Origin: Nodosilinea sp. P-1105
GTDB lineage: Bacteria; Cyanobacteriota; Cyanobacteriia; Phormidesmidales; Phormidesmidaceae
Direction of reading: 5' to 3'
Assembly: GCF_012911975.1 (NCBI RefSeq)
Contig: NZ_SMDQ01000037.1
Coordinates: 1-54,374, forward strand
DNA length: 54,374 nucleotides
Shown here: one piece after another, positions 28,886 through 37,079 of the stretch
Position numbering within the stretch: position 1 is the first letter of the stretch
Layout of the letters: every line of letters begins with the position of its first letter
Notes under the pieces: generated by a model
Database searches by the model: none
The model's input: only the letters and a program-made list of their open reading frames with translations
What the model was told of the DNA's origin: nothing
Made by a program: the position numbers and the translations under genes

Positions 28886-30445
28886 ATGGTCAATTCAAAT
28901 CTAAACTCCAATGCTGAACCCCATACTCTATCCAGCCCCAGTGACCTGCTAGATACCCTCCGGTCCTTGCGAGAAACCGTTAATCAAGATGGGCTGGATA
29001 TGTTCAACCAGTGGCGATCGCACATCCACCGTCGCGAGTTTTTACCCAGTGCTTTGAACTTGGCCCATTACCTGGTTCTGCGAAGACACGACCTGCGTTC
29101 CTTGCAGACCGCGCTAATGCCCTGGGGGCTTTCCTCCCTAGGGCGGATTGAAGCCCGAGTTATGCCCAACCTGGACGCCGTCATTGCCACTCTGAGCCAG
29201 CTATGTGGTCACTATAACCTTAAACTTCAGCACCCTCCCTTAGGGGCCTTTTTCGAGGGACAACACCTGCTGCTGCAACATACGGAAGAATTGTTTGGCC
29301 AAACCCAACCCCATCGCCGGGTCAAAATCATGGTTACCTTGCCGCCCGAAGCCGCCAGTAACTATCAACTGGTCAAAGCCATGGTGCAGCGGGGGGCCAA
29401 CTGTGCTCGGATTAACTGTGCCCATGACAGCTTGACAGCATGGGGGCAAATGATTGCCCACGTTCATCAGGCAGAGGCAGAAACTGGCAACCGCTGCACC
29501 ATCATGATGGATCTAGGGGGACCAAAAATTCGTACTGGGCCTGTGCGAACTCCCTCGGACAAAAAGCGTCTGTTTCGCGGAGACACTTTTGTGCTGTCTC
29601 GTTGCACCCCAGAAGCTATGTCCCAGCCAGAAACCCTACCAGCCTCTTCCCATCCACTGCAAACCTGCTGTAGCGTACCTGAGGTTTTAGACCTGCTAGA
29701 GGTAGGTGCCCCTATCTATATTGACGATGGCAAGCTGCGCACCACCGTTATTGATACTCATTACCCAGATGTCCAGGGACGTCCAGGACTGCTGCTTCAA
29801 GTCACCCATGCTCGGCCCAAAGGGGTAAAGCTGCGGCCCGAAAAAGGTCTAAATTTTCCGCATACGGTTTTGCCCCTAGCCCCACTCACGAATAAAGACC
29901 TGCAAGACTTAGACTTCGTCGTCACACAGGCCGATATCATCGGCTACTCGTTTGTGCAGCTCCCTGCGGATATTGAGTTATTGCAGCAGGCTATTGCTCA
30001 ACGCTTGGGTAATGGCCCTAAGCCCCCTGCCATTGTCGCCAAAATAGAAACTGCCGTGGCTGTCACTAACCTGCCAGAGTTAATTATCCATGCGGCTGGC
30101 AAGCAGCCCTTTGGGGTGATGATTGCCCGAGGCGATTTAGCGGTAGAAATTGGTTACCAGCGGCTAGCTGAAATCCAGGAAGAAATACTGTGGCTCTGTG
30201 AATCGGCCCATGTGCCGGTGATTTGGGCGACCCAAGTCCTGGAAAGCCTGGTGAAAGAAGGTGCCCCTTCCCGGGGGGAGATGACCGACGCTGCGATGGC
30301 TGAGCGGGCAGAATGTGTCATGCTCAATAAAGGCCCGTTTATTGTGGAAGCGATTACCATTCTGGATGATGTGCTTACCCGTATGGAAGCCCACCAACTG
30401 AAAAAAACATCCCAACTCCGCGCCCTGAGCGCTTGGGCAGAATGA
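28886..30445 (+). CDS. Pyruvate-kinase-like protein lacking the C-terminal domain
   Basis: 519 residues. About 130 residues of helical N-terminal extension (LRRHDLRSLQTAL...GLSSLGRIEARVMPNLDAV) precede a pyruvate kinase barrel: KIMVTLP, ARINCAHDS (for the usual RxNFSHG), MDLGGPKIRTGPV, IYIDDGKL, IGYSFVQLPADIE, AKIETAVAV (catalytic Lys), ARGDLAVEIG and ATQVLESLVKEGAPSRGEMTDA. The sequence stops about 35 residues after this, so the regulatory C-terminal domain is absent. Main catalytic residues appear kept, but it is not the standard glycolytic enzyme. AGGAGG lies six bases before ATG 28886; operon with the CHAD gene. Confidence 0.82.
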   Translation: MVNSNLNSNAEPHTLSSPSDLLDTLRSLRETVNQDGLDMFNQWRSHIHRREFLPSALNLAHYLVLRRHDLRSLQTALMPWGLSSLGRIEARVMPNLDAVIATLSQLCGHYNLKLQHPPLGAFFEGQHLLLQHTEELFGQTQPHRRVKIMVTLPPEAASNYQLVKAMVQRGANCARINCAHDSLTAWGQMIAHVHQAEAETGNRCTIMMDLGGPKIRTGPVRTPSDKKRLFRGDTFVLSRCTPEAMSQPETLPASSHPLQTCCSVPEVLDLLEVGAPIYIDDGKLRTTVIDTHYPDVQGRPGLLLQVTHARPKGVKLRPEKGLNFPHTVLPLAPLTNKDLQDLDFVVTQADIIGYSFVQLPADIELLQQAIAQRLGNGPKPPAIVAKIETAVAVTNLPELIIHAAGKQPFGVMIARGDLAVEIGYQRLAEIQEEILWLCESAHVPVIWATQVLESLVKEGAPSRGEMTDAAMAERAECVMLNKGPFIVEAITILDDVLTRMEAHQLKKTSQLRALSAWAE

Positions 30446-30519
30446 ATGGGCCACACTGAGATTCTCTGGGGTGCCAGTTCTAGCTTTCTAGCTAAAGCCC
30501 CGGGTGCCGGGCAATTGAA

Positions 30520-30783
30520 TTAAGTAGAGGTCTTACCCCTCCGCTCCACAAACTTTAGGGCTTCAGCATAGTGCAGGCGCATTTGGGGTACCCCTTTCAC
30601 CACCAAAATCCAACCACCCTGCTGACTTACCAATTGCCAGTCTGCCATGGACAAACTGGACTGAATGCAGTGCTCCCCACTGTCGGCAACCTGACAAACT
30701 AATCCATATCGAGTCGCCTGCTTCAGCAACTGCTGGGAAACAGAGCCAGTCATGTCGTCAGCAATCGTTGTTGCCATCACCAC
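30520..30783 (-). CDS. Conserved-looking small hypothetical protein
   Basis: 87 residues if started at GTG 30783, which has GAGGAG nine bases upstream; ATG 30777 is two codons in, and the frame stays open to ATG 30867. Sequence: MATTIADDMTGSVSQQLLKQ, GLVCQVADSGEHCIQSSLSMADWQLV, GWILVVKGVPQMRL, ending KFVERRGKTST. It looks like a compact alpha/beta protein. No family recognised. Convergent with the pyruvate-kinase-like gene. Confidence 0.6.
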   Translation of the reverse strand: MVMATTIADDMTGSVSQQLLKQATRYGLVCQVADSGEHCIQSSLSMADWQLVSQQGGWILVVKGVPQMRLHYAEALKFVERRGKTST

Positions 30784-30971
30784 CTGTTTAGTCTCCTCGT
30801 TGGCTGGATCGACCGGGCCGTAGCCTACACCGGTCATTGTCTTTGCAGCACCTGGGGGATGCTCCATGGGAAGATATTGTATATATCAATACACCTTGAT
30901 GTAAACCAGTCCAGAGGGGTCAAACAGGCGGATTTAAGCTTTCCTTCATGATTTTGGCCCTGGCCGCCAAT

Positions 30972-31553
30972 CTACCAACTTCTACCACTCTCCTGCACCG
31001 TACTGCTGGCCAGCACTCCGGGCCAATTTTGGCTACCTTTGGCAATGTTTCCTGGAATATCCCTTTGCCACTGGCGCTGTACCCCAGGGCTATAGTTCAG
31101 GTAGAGTTTGCCATCTACAATCCGCCAAGCTTCTGGGTCAATCGAAGCCAGATAGCCGTTGCTGACGGCTAGGGCGCAATAGCCGCCATACTGAGGGGCG
31201 TAGGCTTCAGGGTTGGCGGTAAACTGAGCCAGGTTGTCGGCGTTGCTGAACCGCCAGGTGGCCCCATTCCACTGGTACTCGTAGTCAGCCACCCCTCTGA
31301 CGGCTTTGCCTTCCGTGAAGTAAGCCACGGGATCGGCGCCACGCAGGGCGACATCGTCAAAGCTATATACGCCAGGCTGCTGAGCGGTGCTGTCAGCTTT
31401 AGCCGCCGCACAGGGATCAGCCGCCGCACAAGGATCAACGGCCTGGATCTGCTCATCCACCCCAGACTCAACCGTCGCACTTGGACTACAGGCGATCGCA
31501 GTTAGGCCAATCAGCGATGCCATAGCCATGACTCCCCAATCATTCACTCGCAT
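30972..31553 (-). CDS. YHS-domain lipoprotein
   Basis: 193 residues from ATG 31553, which has GAGG six bases upstream. Lipoprotein signal (LIGLTAIACSPS, lipobox Cys near residue 22), then a direct repeat DPCAAADPCAAAK, then a YHS domain: VALRGADPVAYFTEGKAVRG, YQWNGATWRFSNADNLAQFTANPEAYAPQYGGYCALAVSNG. Such domains occur in putative metal-handling proteins; the DPCAA pair adds two cysteines that might bind metal. Probably outside the cytoplasm. Confidence 0.85.
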   Translation of the reverse strand: MRVNDWGVMAMASLIGLTAIACSPSATVESGVDEQIQAVDPCAAADPCAAAKADSTAQQPGVYSFDDVALRGADPVAYFTEGKAVRGVADYEYQWNGATWRFSNADNLAQFTANPEAYAPQYGGYCALAVSNGYLASIDPEAWRIVDGKLYLNYSPGVQRQWQRDIPGNIAKGSQNWPGVLASSTVQESGRSW

Positions 31554-31588
31554 AATTAACCTCGATGTCTTTTCTAAACCGTTGGGCA

Positions 31589-31638
31589 AAACACGGGACA
31601 GGGGGCAGGTATCAGTCTGGTTATTGCCTCCCGTGTTT
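31589..31638. repeat. Perfect 10-bp inverted repeat upstream of the YHS gene
   Basis: AAACACGGGA (31589-31598) and TCCCGTGTTT (31629-31638) with a 30-base loop, 36-85 bases upstream of the YHS start. Could be a leader hairpin or operator. Confidence 0.55.
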
Positions 31639-31683
31639 AGCCTGTCACGCCCAGCTGAGAGCGACCTGAGCGGCGGTTGACAG

Positions 31684-31826
31684 TTCCCTGACCAACAACA
31701 CCCGCCGCACCGCTGAGCAGGTGGACGCCGTGACCCCTCGCCCTGACAACCGTTGGGGTCAAATCGTCCGCTGGAGTGAGGCGGGCAACAACCCTACAGC
31801 CACCAGTTTCCAATCGGATTTATTTG
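31684..31826 (+). pseudogene. Fragment of a second phoX gene
   Basis: About 140 bases closely match phoX 25937-26077 at the nucleotide level; I see roughly ten differences, most at third codon positions. The matching frame encodes LTNNTRRTAEQVDAVTPRPDN and continues to NPTATSFQ before running into unrelated sequence (TTTATTTGATTT). It has no start, no remaining domain and ends abruptly on both sides. It is the leftover of a duplicated or imported phoX that diverged under coding constraint before being lost. Confidence 0.85.
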
Positions 31827-31925
31827 ATTTATTCCTTTTGCCCAGAGCCTAGGCCCAGGAGAAAGCGCCAGCCTAACTGTGGTCAGGTTGGTGACAGTTA
31901 ACTGGCTGAAGGATTTGAAACCGAT

Positions 31926-31983
31926 ACGGAGAGGGAGGGATTCGAACCCTCGGTGCCTTTCGGCACACCCGATGTCAAGTCGG
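31926..31983 (-). pseudogene. Partial tRNA-Ser(UGA), 3' portion
   Basis: Matches the intact tRNA-Ser(UGA) at 36995-37079 from the anticodon arm to the 3' end, including the whole variable arm. The T stem reads GAGGG/CCCTC where the intact gene has GTGGG/CCCAC, a compensatory pair of changes, and the anticodon loop is CTTGACA. The 5' half is replaced by unrelated sequence. Similarity reaches a few bases beyond the 3' end (ATACGGAG). This is the pattern of an attachment site duplicated by integration into a tRNA gene, with the copy brought by the element. Confidence 0.85.
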
Positions 31984-32037
31984 ATGAGCTTAGCCTTGAA
32001 ATCATTGTATATCAATGGTTTTAGAGGTCGTAAATTT

Positions 32038-32241
32038 TTATTGAGCCAGTTTTGAGCCGGTTTTGCCTTTATCCCCGTTGGTTTCGAAGATAGGTTTACT
32101 TGATTCAACGGTAAATGAGCACTTAAGGGCTATAGCTACTGCTGGCTTGAACTCACAACTACAAAGATATGGTTGAAGCAGTACCCGATTCTCGCCTTGC
32201 TGCTGAAAGGCCTCTAGAGCAAGTAGAAAACAACTGACCAT
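32038..32241 (-). CDS. Small hypothetical protein beside the tRNA relic
   Basis: 67 residues: MVSCFLLALEAFQQQGENRVLL, CSCEFKPAVAIALKCSF, SSKPIFETNGDKGKTGSKLAQ. ATG 32241 has AGGAG nine bases upstream. It ends about 55 bases from the partial tRNA-Ser. Four cysteines and a basic tail; no family recognised. The position next to a putative attachment site is where an integrase end or an excision-control gene would be expected, but the sequence does not show either. Confidence 0.5.
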   Translation of the reverse strand: MVSCFLLALEAFQQQGENRVLLQPYLCSCEFKPAVAIALKCSFTVESSKPIFETNGDKGKTGSKLAQ

Positions 32242-32248
32242 AAAACAA

Positions 32249-32303
32249 AGCTCCTACTTTTCCTTGCGATCGTCACCGATTCACCTTGAGAAGAGTAGGA
32301 GCT
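32249..32303 (-). promoter_or_regulatory. Inverted repeat covering a ribosome binding site
   Basis: On the minus strand AGCTCCTACT (32303-32294) can pair perfectly with AGTAGGAGCT (32258-32249), and the second arm contains the AGGAG used by the 67-residue gene starting at 32241. The loop is about 35 nt. Folding would hide the ribosome site, so it may be a translational switch or a binding site. Confidence 0.45.
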
Positions 32304-32357
32304 GTAGCGCTGTTCTTTAGTGATTCTTGCTTATGCTCCAAGCAATGCTAAGCATAA

Positions 32358-32612
32358 TCACTCGATGATCACATATCGGGTTAAGACCCTCATCACCTCA
32401 TTAACCTTACCTGTCGGGACAGGTTTACTCCATTCGCGCACCTCTGCAAAGCCAACCCGGTACAGTTCATGGATCACTCGTTCTATGGCGAAGGCGGAAC
32501 CCGTGAGAGTAAGCAAGACCTTTTCTCTACCAGGTTCGGCAATGGGTTCGATAGCGATCGCGGCCTGGGTATCAATGCTGGACAGAGGTGAAGTCAGAAA
32601 AGCTTGAGGCAT
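32358..32612 (-). CDS. Small hypothetical protein, divergent partner of the XRE gene
   Basis: 84 residues from ATG 32612 with AAGGA nine bases upstream (an upstream in-frame start at 32639 lacks one). Sequence blocks: IDTQAAIAIEPIAEPGREKVLLTLTGSAFAIERVIHELYRVGFAEVREWSKPVP and MRVLTRYVIIE, giving a compact alpha/beta look. Similar small proteins occur in several cyanobacteria in my memory, without a function. The gene is transcribed away from the XRE regulator and shares its 120-base control region. Confidence 0.7.
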   Translation of the reverse strand: MPQAFLTSPLSSIDTQAAIAIEPIAEPGREKVLLTLTGSAFAIERVIHELYRVGFAEVREWSKPVPTGKVNEVMRVLTRYVIIE

Positions 32613-32640
32613 AACTAGAGTCCTTACAGCGTGAACCAAA

Positions 32641-32697
32641 AGGTATACGCATGAATATAGTTATCCATTAGGTATTCGTCAACTACTAGGCATACGT
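32641..32697. promoter_or_regulatory. Three AGGYATWCGY repeats in a divergent control region
   Basis: AGGTATACGC (32641), AGGTATTCGT (32670) and AGGCATACGT (32688) lie in the space between the divergent small gene and the XRE gene. Starts are 29 and 18 bases apart. Such iterated short sites next to a helix-turn-helix gene are typical operators for autoregulation. Confidence 0.55.
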
Positions 32698-32732
32698 TTA
32701 CTGGGCGCTGAACCTCTGACACCATTAGGTTT

Positions 32733-32975
32733 ATGGGTAAAGCAGGTCAGGTGCTCAAGCACGTTCTAGAGAAATACGGCGTTAGCCAATACAGCCTTGC
32801 GAAGTCGCTAGGGGTAGAGCGCACTAACGTCTATCGCTGGGTACATGAGCTGAGAGACCCCACGGCAGAAACTCTGTTAGACATCGTAAAAGCCCTTAAA
32901 ATCTTGAATAAGCAGGCCGCTGAAGAGTTTGCTCGGTTGTACTTAGGTGATGTGCTCACTGACGAGGACTCTTAG
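32733..32975 (+). CDS. XRE-family helix-turn-helix regulator
   Basis: 80 residues: LKHVLEKYGVSQYSLAKSLGVERTNVYRWVHELRDPTAETLLDIVKAL covers the five-helix Cro/CI-type domain, with the recognition helix around ERTNVYRWV. A short C-terminal helix (KQAAEEFARLYLGDVL) may dimerise. No further domain, as in phage- or plasmid-type repressors. Likely binds the repeats just upstream and controls itself and the divergent gene. Confidence 0.87.
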   Translation: MGKAGQVLKHVLEKYGVSQYSLAKSLGVERTNVYRWVHELRDPTAETLLDIVKALKILNKQAAEEFARLYLGDVLTDEDS

Positions 32976-33027
32976 CCGCTTTGCCCTATCGACCGAATGC
33001 CTATCCATAAGATTTAGCCCTAGCCCT

Positions 33028-33325
33028 ATGGTCAGTGTTATTCCCGCCAGTCACGTCTCTCTTGCCCTGCTCGAAGCGCGCTATGGCCTGCGGGAAGCCA
33101 CCCAACCAGACTTTTTTTCAGAATGGACCCAGGGGCTAGGGGACCTGACCGAACTGGAAAAACAGTATCTGGATCGGGTTAAAACCCATTTCAAACGCCT
33201 CTTGAAAAGCCCGCCGCTGCTAGAAAACAGCGTCAAAGGTCAATCCGGGGAACGACCTCTATGAAGTGCTGAAGATTATGCAGCGTATCGGCCAGGTGGT
33301 CGCAACCGAACCCCAGCACGACTAG
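33028..33325 (+). pseudogene. Internally deleted nuclease-like gene
   Basis: The first 70 codons (MVSVIPASHVSLALLEARYGL to LLKSPPLLENSVK) match the N-terminus of a cyanobacterial restriction-endonuclease-like hypothetical family of about 200 residues. After about 33240 the frame shifts by one and reads NPGNDLYEVLKIMQRIGQVV to a stop at 33325, which matches the family's usual C-terminal end. So roughly the middle 100 codons, the part with the nuclease-like core, have been deleted. Family recognition is from memory, so moderately sure. Confidence 0.65.
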
Positions 33326-33344
33326 TGTTCAGTCAATTCTGAAT

Positions 33345-33377
33345 TTGTAGGTTGGGTGGCGCGCCAGCAGAACCCAA
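33345..33377. repeat. Dispersed short repeat with inverted ends
   Basis: GTAGGTTGGGTGGCGCGCCAGCAGAACCCAAC-like sequence: TTGGGT and ACCCAA form the stem. This is a common cyanobacterial intergenic repeat type. Confidence 0.6.
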
Positions 33378-33456
33378 CAGCAACAAGCCTTTCAGAAGGC
33401 TACTATCGTATCCTTATACGTTGAGACCTCAGACAAGGGGCGGTACAGCCTGAAAC

Positions 33457-36165
33457 TTATAATCCCGATCGCTGGGCGTATTCTGCCTGCTGCTGAATCA
33501 GCTTCGCCACCAGCCCCGTCCAACCAGTTTGGTGACTGGCCCCCAGCCCGGCGCCGTTGTCGCCGTGAAAATATTCATAGAACAACACATAGTCGCGCCA
33601 GTGAGGATCGGTTTGAAACACCTCGGTGCCGCCGTAGACGGGGCGGTGGTCAGTGCCATCGCGCTCAAAAATGGCCATGAGCCGTCGCGATAGCTCGCTG
33701 GCTACCTGCCACAGCGTGAGCCACTGCCCCGATCCGGTGGGGCACTCCACCCGATAGCTGTCGCCCAAATAGTGGTGAAACTTTTGTAGGGATTCGATCA
33801 GCAGATAGTTCACCGGAAACCAGATGGGCCCACGCCAGTTAGAGTTACCGCCAAATAGACCGCTGCTAGATTCGGCGGGTTCATAGTCCACCCGGTATTC
33901 CTGGCCGTCGACAGTAAAGGTATAGGGCTGCTGGGCATGGTACTTGGACAGGGCACGAATGCCATAAGGGCTGAGAAATTCCGTCTCGTCCAGTAGTTTC
34001 TCTAGAATCCGGCAGAGCTTATCCTGGGGTTTGGCGTGGTCCACAGTGGCGTAGCAGAGGGCCAACAGTCGCCGGGCTCCCACCCCTTCGGTTTCCATGC
34101 AAGCCACATTGCGCTTCAGGTTGGGCCGATGTTGAATAAACCACTTCAGACGCTCCGCAAAGTTGGGCAGCCGCGCCAGCAAGTCGGGCTCAATGGTCAT
34201 CGCCGCAAACAGGGGAATCAGCCCCACCATGGAGCGAATTTTCATCCGCACCGGTTCGCCATGGGGCAAGTGCAACACATCGTAGAAAAAGCCGTCGTCG
34301 CCGTCCCACAGTCCGGTATCACCGTCGCCAATGTGGTTCATGGCATCGGCAATGTAGATAAAGTGCTCAAAAAACTTGGTGGCCATGTCTTCGTAGACCG
34401 GGTTTTCACGGGCTAGCTCCAGGGCCATCTGCAGCATGTTCAGGCAATACATGGCCATCCAGCTGGTGCTGTCGGACTGGTCTAAGTGCCCACCTGTGGG
34501 TAGCTGGGCGCTGCGGTCAAACACGCCAATGTTGTCGAGGCCCAAAAAGCCTCCTTCAAAAATGTTTTTGCCGTCCACATCTTTGCGGTTCACCCACCAG
34601 GTAAAGTTAAGCAGCAGCTTTTGAAACACCCGCTCTAGAAAGGTTCTGTCACCCTTTCCCGTCTGTTTTTGCTCGATTTTGTAGACCCGCCAGGTAGCCC
34701 AGGCATGTACCGGCGGATTGACATCGCCAAAAGCCCATTCATAGGCGGGGATTTGCCCGTTGGGGTGCATGTACCACTCCCGAGTCATGATATCGAGTTG
34801 GTGCTTGGCAAACGCTGGGTCTACCATCGCCAGGGGAATGCAGTGAAAGGCCAGATCCCAGGCGGCAAACCAGGGGTATTCCCAGGTGTCGGGCATGGAG
34901 ATGATTTCGGCGGCATCGAGGTGGTGCCACTGAGCATTACGGCCCCGCTGGCGGACGGGCGGTGGTGGCAGGTTCGGGTCGCCCCGCAGCCAGTCCTGTA
35001 CGGGGTAGCGGTAGACCTGCTTGCTCCAGAGCATGCCCGCCAGGGCCTGGCGCTGAATCGCCCGCTGATCAGGGGTGAGATCAAAGGGAGTGAGGGCGGC
35101 GTAGAAGTCGTCGGCTTCCTGCTGCCGGGCTTGTAGGTGGGCATCAAAGTCAGGGCCAAAGGGCTGCTCCAGCGGGTCAGCATAGGTCAGCCGCAACCTT
35201 AGGGTCTGGCGTTCCCCCGGCCCCAGCACCAGCGAGTAGTGGGGCGAGGCTTTGGTGCCAATGCCCTCACCGTTGACGGCCTCGGTCTGCCCATGGATCA
35301 CCCGGTTGTGAATGCCGTCTTTGACGTAGGGCGAGGGGTTGTTGGCCCCAAACAGCGCCCTGGCGTTGGTGTCGTTATCAGTGAAATAGAGGGGCAGCGG
35401 TCCCCCCGCCATGGCGCTGCCCTCGGCGTAAAACCAGTAGTGGCCCAGCTCGGGGTGGATGGCTTCCACCACCGCCCCACCCCAGACGCCATCGACTGTG
35501 CCCTGGCGTAGCTTGGGCTTTTCGCCGCCATCGCCCCAGGCCCAGGTGTTGCGAAACCAGAGGGTGGGCAGCAGGTGTAGGGGGGCAGGTTCTGGCCCTC
35601 GGTTGATCACCTCAATCTGAATCAGAATATCTTCGGGGGCGGCTTTGGCGTACTCCACGAACACATCAAAGTAGCGATTGTCGGCAAACACGCCGGTATC
35701 AAGCAGTTCATACTCCAAATCGCGGCGTCCCCGCCGTTGGTTTTCCCTCACCAGCTCAGCGTAGGGGTACTCGGCCTGGGGATATTTGTAGAGAAACTTG
35801 AGGTAGCTGTGGGTGGGGGTGCTATCCAGGTAAAAGTAGTATTCCTTCACGTCTTCGCCGTGGTTGCCCTGGTTGCCCGTCAGGCCAAACAGCCGCTCTT
35901 TCAGCACCGGATCGTTGCCGTTCCACAGGGCCAGGGCGAAGCACAGTAATTGCTGGTGATCGCAGATGCCGCCCAGGCCGTCTTCGCCCCAGCGGTAGGC
36001 ACGACTATGGGATTGCTGGTGGGAGAAATAATCCCAGGCTTCCCCCGTGGCGCTATAGTCTTCGCGCACGGTGCCCCACTGGCGATCGCTGAGGTATGGC
36101 CCCCACTTTTGCCAGGGGGTATCGGGGTTTTGGGCCGCTTGCAGGCGCTGGTGTTCTGGGGTCAT
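33457..36165 (-). CDS. GH63-type glucosidase/glycosidase
   Basis: 902 residues from ATG 36165 ([38 protein letters not shown]). It has the (alpha/alpha)6 glycosidase layout of GH63/MGH1-related proteins: [13 protein letters not shown], an N-terminal beta-rich domain, [82 protein letters not shown] and [13 protein letters not shown] near the end. Acidic catalytic residues probably lie in AAWDLAFHC and YEWAF. It may hydrolyse alpha-glucosides or compatible-solute glycosides; the substrate is not readable. It follows a small membrane protein gene by 4 bases. Confidence 0.87.
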   Translation of the reverse strand: MTPEHQRLQAAQNPDTPWQKWGPYLSDRQWGTVREDYSATGEAWDYFSHQQSHSRAYRWGEDGLGGICDHQQLLCFALALWNGNDPVLKERLFGLTGNQGNHGEDVKEYYFYLDSTPTHSYLKFLYKYPQAEYPYAELVRENQRRGRRDLEYELLDTGVFADNRYFDVFVEYAKAAPEDILIQIEVINRGPEPAPLHLLPTLWFRNTWAWGDGGEKPKLRQGTVDGVWGGAVVEAIHPELGHYWFYAEGSAMAGGPLPLYFTDNDTNARALFGANNPSPYVKDGIHNRVIHGQTEAVNGEGIGTKASPHYSLVLGPGERQTLRLRLTYADPLEQPFGPDFDAHLQARQQEADDFYAALTPFDLTPDQRAIQRQALAGMLWSKQVYRYPVQDWLRGDPNLPPPPVRQRGRNAQWHHLDAAEIISMPDTWEYPWFAAWDLAFHCIPLAMVDPAFAKHQLDIMTREWYMHPNGQIPAYEWAFGDVNPPVHAWATWRVYKIEQKQTGKGDRTFLERVFQKLLLNFTWWVNRKDVDGKNIFEGGFLGLDNIGVFDRSAQLPTGGHLDQSDSTSWMAMYCLNMLQMALELARENPVYEDMATKFFEHFIYIADAMNHIGDGDTGLWDGDDGFFYDVLHLPHGEPVRMKIRSMVGLIPLFAAMTIEPDLLARLPNFAERLKWFIQHRPNLKRNVACMETEGVGARRLLALCYATVDHAKPQDKLCRILEKLLDETEFLSPYGIRALSKYHAQQPYTFTVDGQEYRVDYEPAESSSGLFGGNSNWRGPIWFPVNYLLIESLQKFHHYLGDSYRVECPTGSGQWLTLWQVASELSRRLMAIFERDGTDHRPVYGGTEVFQTDPHWRDYVLFYEYFHGDNGAGLGASHQTGWTGLVAKLIQQQAEYAQRSGL

Positions 36166-36169
36166 AGGG

Positions 36170-36535
36170 TCAGCTCGTGAAATACGTCCACACATCAATA
36201 ATGTCAAAGGCTAACGATACCGTTGTTAACCCAGACCAGAGGATCAGATAGCCCTGAAATAGACCGCTGGCGTTGGGAATGGCCAGCAACACAACGATCA
36301 GCAGGGGCACCCAGAGGCTGTGGCCTAAGCCTAAGATTTTGGTAAATCCAAATTGGGCATAGAGGGCCATCATCCCCAGGGCAGAGATTATAAAGATGGC
36401 CAAAATAGCCTTAGCTACTGGTTCAACCCAAAAAGTGACACTGACCAGGTTGACCACCATCAAGGTGCTTACCCAAATCGGTATCCAGCGGGGTTGTTGA
36501 AACAAGTCTGCGAAAAAATCAAGGGGATTTTTCAT
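36170..36535 (-). CDS. Small multi-pass membrane protein
   Basis: 121 residues from ATG 36535 ([22 protein letters not shown]). Four membrane helices: [53 protein letters not shown] and [21 protein letters not shown]. The open frame extends to 36694 but the extra part is not membrane-like. The stop is 4 bases from the glycosidase start, so the two are one operon. No family recognised with confidence. Confidence 0.72.
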   Translation of the reverse strand: MKNPLDFFADLFQQPRWIPIWVSTLMVVNLVSVTFWVEPVAKAILAIFIISALGMMALYAQFGFTKILGLGHSLWVPLLIVVLLAIPNASGLFQGYLILWSGLTTVSLAFDIIDVWTYFTS

Positions 36536-36994
36536 GGTGCATATTGGTTTAAATGTCGTGCTCTCCTTCCAATCTGAAATCGGGGGCTGAGGTCGAGGCT
36601 GGGGTATTACCAAAGGACAGCCCTTCACTGGAGTAGCTGGTGCCAAAGTTTCCAGCCAATTTGACCACCTGGTGCAGAGCAGAACGCAAATCATTCTCCT
36701 GGAGTGAAGGAGGAATTAGGCCCCAGCAATAGCCCTACAGTACCCGCAGCGAGCAGACAATAAGTTGGTTTCATGGCTAAGTTGGCTCAGCAGACATCAG
36801 CCCTGGCGCGCACCTCTGGGGGCATGGGTCTCTGGGACCTAATGGCAACCTTAATCCCCTTGCCTGAGAGCAGCCTGAAGCAGACATAAGAAAACAGGCG
36901 AAGCCCAGTGATGTTGATGTGAACGTGGCGATGGAGCGATCGCTGACCTATGTGTTGGCCAGCCCTGAGTTTGAAGCCAATGTTGAAGCTAATA
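36536..36994. other. Stretch with broken or tiny frames
   Basis: On the minus strand a 27-codon frame (MKPTYCLLAAGTVGLLLGP..., from about 36774) looks like a cut signal peptide. A different frame then reads LRSALHQVVKLAGNFGTSYSSEG to GEHDI and stops just before the membrane gene, with an AGGAG near a TTG. Together they could be a frameshifted small exported protein gene. Nothing else is evident up to the tRNA. Confidence 0.35.
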
Positions 36995-37079
36995 CGGAGA
37001 GGGTGGGATTCGAACCCACGGTGCCTTTCGGCACACCCGATTTCAAGTCGGGCGCATTCGACCACTCTGCCACCTCTCC
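36995..37079 (-). tRNA. tRNA-Ser(UGA)
   Basis: 85 nt without encoded CCA. Acceptor GGAGAGG/CCTCTCC with G73, anticodon stem CCCGA/TCGGG around loop CTTGAAA (anticodon TGA), long class II variable arm TGTGCCGAAAGGCACC-like and T stem GTGGG/CCCAC. Its 3' portion is duplicated at 31926-31983. Confidence 0.96.

Larger units (their letters stand above)
31926..37079. mobile_element. Possible relic island bounded by tRNA-Ser(UGA) sequences
   Basis: The intact tRNA gene at one end and its 3' portion at the other, in the same orientation, bracket about 5.1 kb. Inside are small unknown genes, an XRE regulator, a deletion-scarred gene and a GH63-type glycosidase operon. No integrase or transposase survives, so this is an inference from the boundaries. 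The glycosidase operon could be older chromosomal DNA with the tRNA fragment arising by local duplication. Confidence 0.4.
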
